The notes beneath the pieces are model-generated. The model had not been told where the DNA came from, searched no databases, and worked only from the letters and a program-made list of their open reading frames with translations. Made by a program: the position numbers and the translations under genes. Below are positions 14,115-26,801 of a DNA stretch of 64,000 bases, piece by piece; position 1 is the stretch's first letter; every line of letters starts with the position of its first letter. This DNA is from Hydractinia symbiolongicarpus (lineage: Eukaryota; Cnidaria; Hydrozoa; Anthoathecata; Hydractiniidae), in NCBI RefSeq assembly GCF_029227915.1, contig NC_079888.1, positions 19,944,001 through 20,008,000 of the forward strand. Direction: 5' to 3'.

Positions 14115-15606
14115 TGATTACACTGGGCGCTGTGGTAGCGCTTCATTTAAAAAATTAGATAAATAAGTCGTTCTTTACTGTGGGACCAATCCTATCCGTT
14201 ATTGCACACTGAAGAAATAGCGACAGTTTTAAAAACTACATTTCATTGACTTTCTTACGGTGTCAATCCGTTCGAGTAACAAAGGTTGAGGCACATATTC
14301 TTACCAACATGTATTTCGTGATATCTTTCCGTTTTTACTAGGTTGTATCGATTTTAACAGTGAAACGATTGACCGTGGGACTTAATTGAACTGGTTTTGG
14401 ACTGTGACCTGATAAATGTGATAAATGCGACAATTGGACTCCAAGAAATAACATTCTTCTTAATTTGACGTGATTGCCGGAACTCAGTGATTACACTGGG
14501 CGCTGTGGTAGCACTTCATTTAAAAATTTAGATAAATAAGTCATTCTTTAATGTGGGACCAATCCTATCTGTTATCGCGCGCTGAAGAAATAGGGATAGT
14601 TTCAAAAACTACATTTTATTGACTTTCTAACGGTGTCAGTCCGTTTGAGTTACATCAGTTGGGTCACATATTCGTACCAACATGTATTTAGCGATACTTT
14701 TTCTGATATTACTAGGTTGTATGGCTTTTAACAGTGAAACCATTGACTGTGGGACTTCATTGAACTGATTATAAACTGTGACCTTATGAATGTGAAAGTG
14801 AGACAATTGGACTCTAAGAAATAACATTCTTCTTAATATGAAATGATTGCCGAAAGTCAGCGATTACACTGGGCGCTGTGGTAGCGCTTCATTTAAAAAT
14901 TTAGATAAATAAGTCATTTCTTACTGTGGGACCAATCCTAGCCGTTATCCCGCGCTGAAGAAATAGCGACATTTTCAAAACCTACATTTCATTGACTTTC
15001 TTACGGTGTCAATCCGTTTGAGTTACAGCGGTTGGGTCACATATTTGTACCAACATGTATTTAGCGATACTTTTTCTGATATTACTAGGTTGTATGGCTT
15101 TTAACAGTAAAACCATTGACTGTGGGACTTCATTGAACTGATTTTGGACTGTGACCTTATAAATGTGAAAGTGAGACAATTGGACTCTAAGAAAAAACAT
15201 TCTTCTTAATATGAAATGATTGCCGAAACTCAGCGATTACACTGGGCGCTGTGGTAGCGCTTCATTTAAAAATTTAGATAAATAAGTCATTTCTTACTGT
15301 GGGACCAATCCTAGCCGTTATCCCGCGCTGAAGGAATAGGGACAGTTTCAAAAAGTACATTTCATTGACTTTGTAACAGTATCAATCCGTTTGAGTTACA
15401 ACGGTTGAGGCACATATTCTTACCAACATGTATTTCGTGATATCTTTTCGTTTTTACTAGGTTGTATCGATTTTAACAGTGAAACGATTGACCGTGGGAC
15501 TTAATTGAACTGATTTTGGACTGTGACCTGATAAATGTGATAAATGCGACAATTGGACTCCAAGAAATAACATTCTTCTTAATTTGACATGATTGCCGGA
15601 ACTCAG
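14115..15606. repeat. Right-hand relative of 8905-10020
   Basis: Monomers 14115, 14488, 14861 and 15234. The first two match 8905 and 9278 at an offset of about 5210. Monomer 15234 has a distinctive body: ctgaaggaataggg, caaaaagtacattt, gtaacagtatcaatcc, ttgaggcacatattc and the cgtgatatctttt variant. Its nearest relative is monomer 22699. Confidence 0.8.
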
Positions 15607-17843
15607 TGATTACACTGAGCGCTGTGGTAGCACTTCATTTAAAAATTTAGATAAATAAGTCATTCTTTAATGTGGGACCAATCCTATCCGTTATCGCGCG
15701 CTGAATAAATAGGGATTGTTTCAAAAACAACATTTCATTGACTTTCTAACGGTGTCAGTCCGTTTGAGTTTCAACGGTTGTGTCACATATTCGTACAAAC
15801 ATATATTTAGCGATATTTTTTTGATATTACTAGGTTGCCTCGCTTTTGACAATGAAACGATTGACTGTGGGAGTTAGTTGAACTAACTTTAGACTGTGAC
15901 CTGATAAATGTGAAAAATGAGACAATTAGACTCCAAGAAAAAACATTCTTCTTAATTTGACGTGATTGCCGGAACTCAGCGATTACACTGGCCGCTGTGG
16001 TATCGCTTCATTTAAGAGTTTAGATAAATAAGTCATTCTTTACTGTGGGACCAATCCTATCCGTTATCACGCGCTGAAGAAATAGCGTCATTTTCAAAAA
16101 CTACATTTCCATGACTTTCTAACGGTGTCAGTCCATTTCAGTTACAACGGTTTCGTCACAAATACGTACCAAAATTTATTTAGCGATATTTATCTGATAT
16201 TACTAGGTTGCATCGCTTTTAACTACGAAACAATTGACTGTGGGACTTAATTGAACTAACTTTGGACTGTGACCTGATATATGTGATAAATGAGACAATT
16301 GGACTCCAAGAAATAACATTCTTGTTAATTTGACATGATTGCCAAAACTCAGCGATTACACTGGGCTCTGTGGTAGCGTTTCATTTAAGAATTAAGATAA
16401 TTAAGTCATTTCTTACTGTGGGACAAATCCTAGCCATTATCCCGCGCTGCAGAAATAGAGACAGTTTCAAAAACTACATTTCATTGACTTTCTAACGGTA
16501 TCAGTCCGTTTGAGTTACAACGGTTGGGTCATATATTCGCACCAACATGTATTTAGCTATATTTTCCTGATATTACTAGGTTGCATCGCTTTTAACAGTG
16601 AAACAATTGACTGTGGGATTTAATTGAACTAACTTTGGAGTGTGACCTGATAAATGTGATAAATGAGTCAATTGGACTCCAAGAAATAACATTCTTCTTT
16701 ATTTGGCGAGATTGCCGGAACTCAGCGATTACACTGGGCGCTGTGGTAGCGCTTCATTTAAAAATTTAGATAAATAAGTCATTCTTTACTGTGGGACCAA
16801 CCCTATCCGTTATCGTCCACTGAAGAAATAAGGATAGTTTCAAAAACTACATTTCATTGATTTTCTAACGGTGTCAGTCCGTTTGAGTTACAATGGTTGG
16901 GTCACATATTCGTACCAACATGTATTTAGCGATATTTTTCTAATATTACTTGGTTGCATCGCTTTTAACGATGAAACGATTGACCGTGGGACTTAATTGA
17001 ACTAAATTTGGACCGTGACCTGATCAATGTGATAAATGACACAAATGGACTCAGAAAAAAAATTATTCTAAATTTGACATGATTGCCGGAACTCAGCGAT
17101 TACACTGGGCGCTGTGGTAGCGCTTCAATTAAAAATTAGGATAAAAAAAGTCATTTTTTTATTGTGGGACAAATCCTAGACGTTATCGCGCGCTGAGGAA
17201 ATAGCGACAGTTTCAAAAAGAACATTTCATTGACTTTTTAACGGTGTCAGTCCGTTTGAGTTTCAACGGTTGGGTCACATATTCGTACCAACATGTATTT
17301 AGCGATATTTATCTGATATTACTAGTTTGCATCGCTTTTAACAGTGAAACGATTGACTGTGGGACTTAATTGAACTAAATTTGGACCGTGGCCTGATCAA
17401 TGTGATAAATGACACAAATGGACTCAAAAAAAATAACTCTTCTAAATTTGACATGATTGCCGGAACTCAGCGATTACACTGGGCTATGTGGTAACGCTTC
17501 AATTAAAAATTAAGATGAAAAAGTCATTCTTTACTGTGGGACCAATCCTATCCGTTACCGCGCGCTGAAGAAATAGCGATAGTTTCAAAAACTACATTTC
17601 ATTGACTTTCTAACGGTGTTAGTCCGTTTAAGTTTCAACGGTTGTGTCACATATTCGTACCAACATATATTTAGCGATTTTTTTTTGATGTTACTAGGTA
17701 GCATCGCTTTTGACAATGAAACGATTGACTGTGGGAGTTAATTGAACTAACTTTAGACAGTGACCTGATAAATGTGAAAAATGAGACAATTAGACTCCAA
17801 GAAAAAACATTCTTCTTAATTTGACGTGATTGCCGGAACTCAG
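15607..17843. repeat. Six monomers; left part of a diverged five-monomer repeat
   Basis: Monomers 15607, 15980, 16353, 16726, 17097 and 17471. The segment from about 15770 to 17100 has a diverged counterpart about 1864 bp downstream: 15980 pairs with 17844, 16353 with 18217, 16726 with 18591. Shared marks are gccgctgtggtatcgc and ggttgtgtcacatattcg with acatatatttagcga. Mean monomer length rises from about 372.3 bp left of here to about 373.7 bp to the right. Confidence 0.8.
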
Positions 17844-19706
17844 CGATTACACTGGCCGCTGTGGTATCGCTTCATTTGAGAGTTTAGATAAATAAGTCAT
17901 TCTTTACTGTGGGACCAATCCTATCCGTTATCACGCGCTGAAGAAATAGCGACATTCTCAAAAACTACATTTCCATGACTTTATAACGGTGTCAGGCCAT
18001 TTCAGTTACAACGGTTTGGTCACAAATACGTACCAAGATGTATTTAGCGATATTTATCTGATATTACTAGGTTGCATCGCTTTTAACTATGAAACGATTG
18101 ACTGTGGGACTTAATTGAATTAACTTTGGACTGTGACCTGATAAATGTGATAAATGAGACAATTGGACTCCAAGAAATAACATTCTTGTTAATTTGACAT
18201 GATTGCCGAAACTGAGCGATTACACTGGGCTCTGTGGTAGCGCTTCATTTAAGAATTAAGATAAAAAAGTCATTTTTTTGTTGTGGGACCAATCATAGCC
18301 GTTATCGCGCGCTAAAGAAATAGTGACAGTTTCAAGAACTACATTTCAATGACTTTCTAACGGTGTCAGTCCGTTTGAATTTCAACGGTTTGGTCAAATA
18401 TTCGAACCAACATGTATTTAGCGATATTTATCTGATATTACTAGGTTGCATCGCTTTTAACAGTGAAACGATTGACTGTGGGATTTAATTGAACTAACTT
18501 TGGAGTGTGACCTGATAAATGTGATTAATGAGACAATTGGACTCCAAGAAATAACATTTTTCTTAATTTGACGTGATTGCCGGAACTCAGCGATTACACT
18601 GGGCGCTGTGGTAGCGCTTCATTTAAAAATTCAGATAAATAAGTCATTCTTTACTGTAGGACCAATCCTATCCGTTACCGCGCGCTGAAGAAATAGCGAT
18701 AGTTTCAAAAACTACATTTCATTGACTTTTAACGGTGTCAGTCCGTTTGAGTTACAACGGTTGGGTCACATTTTCGTACCAACATGTATTTAGCGATACT
18801 TTACTCATATTACTAGGTTGCATCGCTTATAACTTTGAAACGATTGACTGTTGGACTTAATTGAACTAACTTTGGACTATCACCAGATAAATGAGATAAA
18901 TGAGACAGTTGGACTCCAAGAAATAACATTCTTTTTAATTTGACGTGATTGCCGGAACTCAGCGATTACACTGGGCGCTGTGGCAGCGCTTCATTTAATA
19001 ACTAAGTTAAAAAAGTCATTTTTTACTGTGGGACCAATCCTAGCCGTTAGCTCGCGCTGAAGAAATAGCAATAGTTTCAAAAACTACATTTCATTGACTT
19101 CCTAACGGTGTCAGTCCGTTTGAGTTGCAACGTTTGGGTCACATATTCGTACCAACATGTAGTTAGCGATATTTATCTGATATTACTAGGTTGCATCGCT
19201 TTTAACAGTGAAACAATTGACTGTGGGACTTAATTGAACTAACTTCGGAGTGTGACCTCATAAATGTGATAAATGAGACAATTGGACTCAAAGAAATAAC
19301 ATTCTTCTGAATTTGGCGTGATTGCCGGAACTCAGCGATTACACTTGGCGCTGTTGTAGCGTTTCATTTAAAAATTAAGCTAAAAAAAGTCATTTTTTTA
19401 CTGACCCATCCTAACCGTTAGCGCGCGCTGAAGAAATAGCAATAGTTTCAAAAACTACATTTCATTGAAATTCTAACGGTGTCAGTCCGTTTGAGTTACA
19501 ACGTTTGGGTCACATATTTGTACCAAAATGTATTTAGCGATATTTATCTGATATTACTAGGTTGCATCGCTTTTAACAGTGAAACAATTGACTGTGGGAC
19601 TTAATTGAACTAACTTTGGACTGTGACCTGATAAATGTGATAAATGAGACAATTGGACTCCAAGAAATAAAATTCTTCTTAATTTGACGTGATTGCCGGA
19701 ACTCAG
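17844..19706. repeat. Five monomers; right part of the diverged five-monomer repeat
   Basis: Monomers 17844, 18217, 18591, 18963 and 19336. Monomer 18217 has ttttttgttgtggg and caatcatagcc, a type that returns at 23818, 24938, 39137, 40259, 41381, 48488 and 49618. The 18591 monomer has tactcatattactagg and ggactatcacc, the later B type. Monomer 19336 has a small deletion: ttactgacccatcctaacc in place of ttactgtgggaccaatcc. Confidence 0.8.
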
Positions 19707-20454
19707 CGATGACACTGGGCGCTGTGGCAGCGCTTCATTTAAAAACTAAGTTAAAAAAGTCATTTTTTTACTGTGGGATCAGTCCTAGCCGTTAGCGCGC
19801 GCTGAAGAAATAGCAATAGTGTCAAAAAATACATTTCATTGACTCTCTAACGGTGTCAGTCCGTTTGAGTTACAACGGTTTAGTCACATATTCGCACCAA
19901 CATGTATTTAGCAATATTTTTCTCATATTACTAGGTTGCATCGCTTTTAACTATGAAACAATTGACTGTGGGACTTAATTGAACTAACTATAGACTGTCA
20001 CCTGATAAATGTGATAAATGAGAAAATTGGACTCCAAGAAATAACATTCTTCTTAATTTGACGTGATTGCCGGAACTCAGCGATGACACTGGGCGCTGTG
20101 GCAGCGCTTCATTTAAAAACTAAGTTAAAAAAGTCATTTTTTTACTGTGGGATCAATCCTAGCCGTTAGCGCGCGCTGAAGAAATAGCAATAGTGTCAAA
20201 AAATACATTTCAATGACTTTCTAACGGTGTCAGCCTCTTTCCGTTACAACGGTTTGGTCACAAATACGTACCAACATGTATTTAGCGATATTATTCTGAT
20301 ATTACTAGGTTGCATCGCTTTTAACTATGAAACGATTGACTGTGGGACTTAATTGAACTAAATTCGGACTGTGACCAGATAAATGTGATAAATGAGACAA
20401 TTGGACTCCAAGAAATAAAATTCTTCTTAATTTGACGTGATTGCCGGAACTCAG
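19707..20454. repeat. Dimer duplication, copy 1 (748 bp)
   Basis: Monomers 19707 and 20081, both starting cgatgacactgg with ctgtggcagcgc, followed at exactly 748 bp by the same pair. Minor marks are shared, for example gggatcagtcctagcc in the first monomer and cagcctctttccgtt in the second. I saw no difference in the lines I compared. The exact unit may be phased a few tens of bases earlier (from about 19645). Confidence 0.92.
20168..20177. other. Representative perfect palindrome agcgcgcgct
   Basis: A 10-bp perfect palindrome of alternating purine and pyrimidine, present in monomers with the ccgttagcgcgcgctgaag form (for example 19707, 20081, 20455, 20829, 35016). Most other monomers have tcgcgcgct at this place, which keeps part of the alternation. 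It is the most CpG-dense point of the monomer. Confidence 0.6.
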
Positions 20455-21202
20455 CGATGACACTGGGCGCTGTGGCAGCGCTTCATTTAAAAACTAAGTT
20501 AAAAAAGTCATTTTTTTACTGTGGGATCAGTCCTAGCCGTTAGCGCGCGCTGAAGAAATAGCAATAGTGTCAAAAAATACATTTCATTGACTCTCTAACG
20601 GTGTCAGTCCGTTTGAGTTACAACGGTTTAGTCACATATTCGCACCAACATGTATTTAGCAATATTTTTCTCATATTACTAGGTTGCATCGCTTTTAACT
20701 ATGAAACAATTGACTGTGGGACTTAATTGAACTAACTATAGACTGTCACCTGATAAATGTGATAAATGAGAAAATTGGACTCCAAGAAATAACATTCTTC
20801 TTAATTTGACGTGATTGCCGGAACTCAGCGATGACACTGGGCGCTGTGGCAGCGCTTCATTTAAAAACTAAGTTAAAAAAGTCATTTTTTTACTGTGGGA
20901 TCAATCCTAGCCGTTAGCGCGCGCTGAAGAAATAGCAATAGTGTCAAAAAATACATTTCAATGACTTTCTAACGGTGTCAGCCTCTTTCCGTTACAACGG
21001 TTTGGTCACAAATACGTACCAACATGTATTTAGCGATATTATTCTGATATTACTAGGTTGCATCGCTTTTAACTATGAAACGATTGACTGTGGGACTTAA
21101 TTGAACTAAATTCGGACTGTGACCAGATAAATGTGATAAATGAGACAATTGGACTCCAAGAAATAACATTCTTCTTAATTTGACGTGATTGCCGGAACTC
21201 AG
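20455..21202. repeat. Dimer duplication, copy 2 (748 bp)
   Basis: Monomers 20455 and 20829. Copy of 19707-20454. The match ends near 21165, where this copy reads aaataacattc and the first reads aaataaaattc. Confidence 0.92.
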
Positions 21203-23071
21203 CGATTACACTGGGCGCTGTGGTAGCGCTTCATTTAAAAGTTTAGGTAAATAAGTCATTCTTTACTGTGGGACCAATCCTAGCCGTTATTGCGCGCTGA
21301 AGAAATAGCGACAGTTTCAAAAACTACATTTCATAGACTTTCTAAAAGTATCAATCCGTTTGAGTTACAACGATTGAGTCACATATTCGTACCAACATGT
21401 ATTTGGCGATATTTTTCTGATATTACTAGGTTGCATCGCTTTTAATTATAAAATGATTGACTATGGGACTTAATTGAAGTAACTTTGGACTGTCACCTGA
21501 TAAATGTGATAAAGGAGACAATTGGACTCCAAGAAATAACATTCTTGTTAATTTGACATGATTGCCGAAACTCAGCGAATACACTGGGCTCTGTGGTAGC
21601 GCTTCATTTAAGAATTAAGCTAAAAAAAGTCATATTTTTATTGTGGGACCAATCCTAGCCGCTTTTGCGGGCTAAAGAAGGAGCAACAGTTTGAAGAACT
21701 ACACTTCATTGACTTTTTAACGGTGTCAGTCCGTTTGAGTTACAACGGTTGCGTCACATATTCGTACCAACATGTATTTCTTGGTATTATTCTGGTATTG
21801 CTAGGTTGCTTCGCTTTTAACAATGAAAGGATTGACTGTAGGACTTAATTGAACTAATTTTAGACTGTAACCTGATAAATGTGATAAATGAGAAAATTGG
21901 ACTCCAAGAAATAACATTCTTCTTAATTTGACATGATTGCAGAAACGCAGCGATTACACTGGGCGCTGTGGCAGCGCTTCATTTAAAAACTAAGTTAAAA
22001 AAAGATATTTTTTTACTGTGGGACCAATCCTAGCCGTTAGCGCGCGCTGAAGAAATAGCAATAGTTTCGAAAACTACATTTCATTGACTTTCTAACGGTG
22101 TCAGTCCGTTTGAGTTACAACGTTTGGGTCACATATTCGTACCAACATGTATTTAGCGATATTTATCTGATATTACTAGGTTTCATCGCTTTTAACAGTG
22201 AAACGATTGACTGTTGGACTTAATTGAACTAACTTTGGATTGTGACCTGATAAATGTGATAATTGAGACAATTGTACTCCAAGAAATAACATTCTTCTTA
22301 ATTTGACGTGATTGCCGGAACTCAGCGATTACACTGGGCGCTGTGGTAGCGCTTCATTTAAAAGTTTAGGTAAATAAGTCATTCTTTACTGTGGGACCAA
22401 TCCTAGCCGTTATTGCGCGCTGAAGAAATAGCGACAGTTTCAAAAACTACATTTCACAGACTTTCTAAAAGTATCAATCCGTTTGAGTTACAACGGTTGA
22501 GTCACATATTCGTACCAACATGTGTTTCTTAATATTTTTCTGGTATTACTAGGTTGCATCGCTTTTAACAATGAAACGATTGACCGTGGGACTTAATTGA
22601 ACTGATTTTGAACTGTGACCTGATAAATGTGATAAATGAGACAATTAGACTCCAAGAAATAACATTCTTCTTAATTTAACGTGATTGCCGGAACTCAGCA
22701 ATTACACTGGGCGCTGTGGTAGCGCTTCATTTAAAAATTTAGATAAATAAGTCATTTCTTACTGTCGGACCAATCCTAGCCGTTATCCCGCGCTGAAGGA
22801 ATAGAGACAGTTTCAAAAAGTACATTTCATTGACTTTGTAACAGTATCAATCCGTTTGAGTTACAACGGTTGAGGCACATATTCTTACCAACATGTATTT
22901 CGTGATATCTTTCCGTTTTTACTAGGTTGTATCGATTTTAACAGTGAAACGATTGACCGTGGGACTTAATTAAACTGATTTTGGACTGTGACCTGATAAA
23001 TGTGATAAATGCGACAATTGGACTCCAAGAAATAACATTCTTCTTAATTTGACGTGATTGCCGGAACTCAG
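21203..23071. repeat. Five mixed monomers including a highly diverged type
   Basis: Monomers 21203, 21576, 21951, 22326 and 22699. Types 21203 and 22326 have aaaagtttaggtaa, attgcgcgctgaag and taaaagtatcaatcc. Type 21576 is the most diverged in the window: gccgcttttgcgggctaaag, cagtttgaagaactacac and atttcttggtattattctgg. Type 21951 has attgcagaaacgcag and ggcagcgc. The run 20829-22698 is the template, or a relative, of the blocks at 29414, 30909 and 33894. Confidence 0.8.
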
Positions 23072-24191
23072 TGATTACAAGGGGCGCTGTGGTAGCACTT
23101 CATTTAAAAATTTAGATAAATAAGTCATTCTTTACTGTGGGACCAATCCTATCCGTTACCGCGCGCTGAAGAAATAGCGATAGTTTCAAAAACTACATTT
23201 CATTCACTTTCTAACGGTGTTAGTCCGTTTAAGTTTCAACGGTTGTGTCACATATTCGTACCAACATATATTTAGCGATATTTTTTAGATATTACTAGGT
23301 TGCATCGCTTTTGACAATGAAACGATTGACTGTGGGAGTTAATTGAACTAACTTTAGACTGTGACCTGATAAATGTGAAAAAGGAGACAATTAGACTCCA
23401 AGAAAAAACATTCTTCTTAATTTGACGTGATTGCCAGAACTCAGCGATTACACTGGCCGCTGTGGTATCGCTTCATTTGAGAGTTTAGATAAATAAGTCA
23501 TTCTTTACTGTGGAACCAATCCTATCCGTTATCACGCGCTGAAGAAATAGCGACATTCTCAAAAACTACATTTCCATGACTTTCTAACGGTGTCAGGCCA
23601 TTTCAGTTACAACGGTTTGGTCACAAATACGTACCAAGATGTATTTAGCGATATTTATCTGATATTACTAGGTTGCATCGCTTTTAACTATGAAACGATT
23701 GACTGTGGGACTTAATTGAATTAACTTTGGACTGTGACCTGATTAATGTGATAAATGAGACAATTGGACTCCAAGAAATAACATTCTTGTTAATTTGACA
23801 TGATTGCCGAAACTGAGCGATTACACTGGGCTCTGTGGTAGCGCTTCATTTAAGAATTAAGATAAAAAAGTCATTTTTTTGTTGTGGGACCAATCATAGC
23901 CGTTATCGCGCGCTAAAGAAATAGTGACAGTTTCAAGAACTACATTTCAATGACTTTCTAACGGTGTCAGTCCGTTTGAGTTTCAACGGTTTGGTCAAAT
24001 ATTCGAACCAACATGTATTTAGTGATATTTATCTGATATTACTAGGTTGCATCGCTTTTAACAGTGAAACGATTGACTGTGGGACTTAATTGAACTAACT
24101 TTGGACTGTGACCTGATAAATGTGATAAATGAGGAAATTGGACTCCAAGAAATAACATTCTTCTTAATTTGACGTGATTGCCGCAACTCAG
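23072..24191. repeat. Three-monomer HOR, copy 1 (1120 bp)
   Basis: Monomers 23072, 23445 and 23818. Marks in order: acaaggggcgctg with gtagcacttc; gccgctgtggtatcgc with ttgagagttt; actgagcgattac with ttttttgttgtggg. The 17471-tail, 17844, 18217 series has the same order 5.6 kb upstream. Confidence 0.87.
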
Positions 24192-25311
24192 TGATTACAA
24201 GGGGCGCTGTGGTAGCACTTCATTTAAAAGTTTAGATAAATAAGTCATTCTTTACTGTGGGACCAATCCTATCCGTTACCGCGCGCTGAAGAAATAGCGA
24301 TAGTTTCTAAAACTACATTTCATTGACTTTCTCACGGTGTTAGTCCGTTTAAGTTTCAACGGTTGTGTCACATATTCGTACCAACATATATTTAGCGATA
24401 TTTTTTTGATATTACTAGGTTGCATCGCTTTTGACAATGAAACGATTGACTGTGGGAGTTAATTGAACTAACTTTAGACAGTGACCTGATAAATGTGAAA
24501 AAGGAGACAATTAGACTCCAAGAAAAAACATTCTTCTTAATTTGACGTGATTGCCGGAACTCAGCGATTACACTGGCCGCTGTGGTATCGCTTCATTTGA
24601 GAGTTTAGATAAATAAGTCATTCTTTACTGTGGGACCAATCCTATCCGTTATCACGCGCTGAAGAAATAGCGACAATCTCAAAAACTACATTTCCATGAC
24701 TTTCTAACGGTGTCAGGCCATTTCAGTTACAACGGTTTGGTCACAAATACGTACCAAGATGTATTTAGCGATATTTATCTGATATTACTAGGTTGCATCG
24801 CTTTTAACTATGAAACGATTGACTGTGGGACTTAATTGAATTAACTTTGGACTGTGACCTGATAAATGTGATAAATGAGACAATTGGACTCCAAGAAATA
24901 ACATTCTTGTTAATTTGACATGATTGCCGAAACTGAGCGATTACACTGGGCTCTGTAGTAGCGCTTCATTTAAGAATTAAGATAAAAAAGTCATTTTTTT
25001 GTTGTGGGACCAATCATAGCCGTTATCGCGCGCTAAAGAAATAGTGACAGTTTCAAGAACTACACTTCAATGACTTTCTAACGGTGTCAGTCCGTTTGAG
25101 TTACAACGGTTGGGTCATATATTCGCACCAACATGTATTTAGCAATATTTTCCTGATATTACTAGGTTGCATCGCTTTTAACAGTGAAAGAATTGACTGT
25201 GGGATTTAATTGAACTAACTTTGGAGTGTGACCTGATAAATGTGATAAATGAGACAATTGGACTCCAAGAAATAACATTCTTGTTAATTTGACATGATTG
25301 CCGAAACTCAG
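24192..25311. repeat. Three-monomer HOR, copy 2 (1120 bp), 3' end replaced
   Basis: Monomers 24192, 24565 and 24938 match 23072, 23445 and 23818. From about 25100 the match to copy 1 stops: copy 1 has gtttcaacggtttggtcaa, this copy has the A-type tail (gggtcatatattcgcacc, agcaatattttcctg). The last 200 bp therefore belong to the next block, so the third monomer is a hybrid. Confidence 0.85.
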
Positions 25312-26801
25312 CGATTACACTGGGCGCTGTGGTAGCGCTTCATTTAAAAATTTAGATAATTAAGTCATTTCTTACGGTGGGACCAATCCTATCCGTTACC
25401 GCGCGCTGAAAAAATAGAGACAGTTTCAAAAACTACATTTCATTGACTTTCTAACGGTGTTAGTCCGTTTGAGTTACAACGGTTGGGTCATATATTCGCA
25501 CCAACATGTATTTAGCAATATGTTCCTGATATTACTAGGTTGCATCGCTTTTAACAGTGAAAGAATTGACTGTGGGATTTAATTGAACTAACTTTGGAGT
25601 GTGGCCTGATAAATGTGATAAATGAGACAATTGGACTCCAAGAAATAACATTTTTCTTAATTTGACGTGATTGCCGAAACTCAGCGATTACACTGGGCGC
25701 TGTGGTAGCGCTTCATTTAAAAATTTAAATAAATAAGTCATTCTTTACTGTGGGACCAATCCTATCTGTTACCGCGCGCTAAAGAAATAGCGATAGTTTC
25801 GAAAACTACATTTCATTGACTTTTAACGGTGTCAGTCCGTTTGAGTTACAACGGTTGGGTCATATATTCGCACCAACATGTATTTAGCAATATTTTCCTG
25901 ATATTACTAGGTTGCATCGCTTTTAACAGTGAAAGAATTGACTGTGGGATTTAATTGAACTAACTTTGGAGTGTGACCTGATAAATGTGATAAATGAGAC
26001 AATTGGACTCCAAGAAATATCATTTTTCTTAATTTGACGTGATTGCCGGAACTCAGCGATTACACTGGGCGCTGTGGTAGCGCTTCATTTAAAAATTCAG
26101 ATAAATAAGTCATTCTTTACTGTGGGACCAATCCTATCCGTTACCGCGCGCTAAAAAAATAGCGATAGTTTCAAAAACTACATTTCATTGACTTTTAACG
26201 GTGTCAGTCCGTTTGAGTTACAACGGTTGGGTCACATATTCGTACCAACATGTATTTAGCGATATTTTACTCATATTACTAGGTTGCATCGCTTATAACT
26301 TTGAAACGATTGACTGTGGGACTTAATTAAACTAACTTTGGACTATCACCAGATAAATGAGATAAATGAGACAATTGGACTCCAAGAAATAACATTCTTT
26401 TTAATTTGACGTGATTGCCGGAACTCAGCGATTACACTGGGCGCTGTGGCAGCGCTTCATTTAAAAACTAAGTTAAAAAAGTCATTTTTTACTGTGGGAC
26501 CAATCCTAACCGTTAGCTCGCGCTGAAGAAATAGCAATAGTTTCAAAAACTACATTTCATTGACTTTCTAACGGTGTCAGTCCGTTTGAGTTACAACGTT
26601 TGGGTCACATATTCGTACCAACATGTATTTAGCGATATTTATCTGATATTACTAGGTTGCATCGCTTTTAACAGTGAAACAATTGACTGTGGGACTTAAT
26701 TGAACTAACTTTGGACTGTGACCTGATAAATGTGATAAATGAGACAATTGGACTCCAGGAAATAACATTCTTCTTAATTTGACGTGATTGCCGGAACTCA
26801 G
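25312..26801. repeat. A/B-type monomers, with a copy at 32.2-33.6 kb
   Basis: Monomers 25312, 25685, 26057 and 26429. Three tails in a row (25.1, 25.5, 25.9 kb) are A type: agcaatattttcctg, gtgaaagaattgac, ggagtgtg. The 26057 tail is B type: ttactcatattactagg, ataactttgaaacg. Starts 25685, 26057, 26429 and 26802 pair with 32404, 32776, 33148 and 33521 at a constant 6719-bp offset. Confidence 0.85.

Noticed and set aside
9426-15200. Repeated minus-strand ORFs of 63-64 codons (9426, 10316, 10541, 11657, 12549, 12921, 14636, 15009) with similar proteins
   Set aside because: They sit at fixed positions in the monomer and recur only because the DNA recurs. Most monomers break the frame with stops or indels, there is no codon-position bias in the differences, and no known domain is recognisable.
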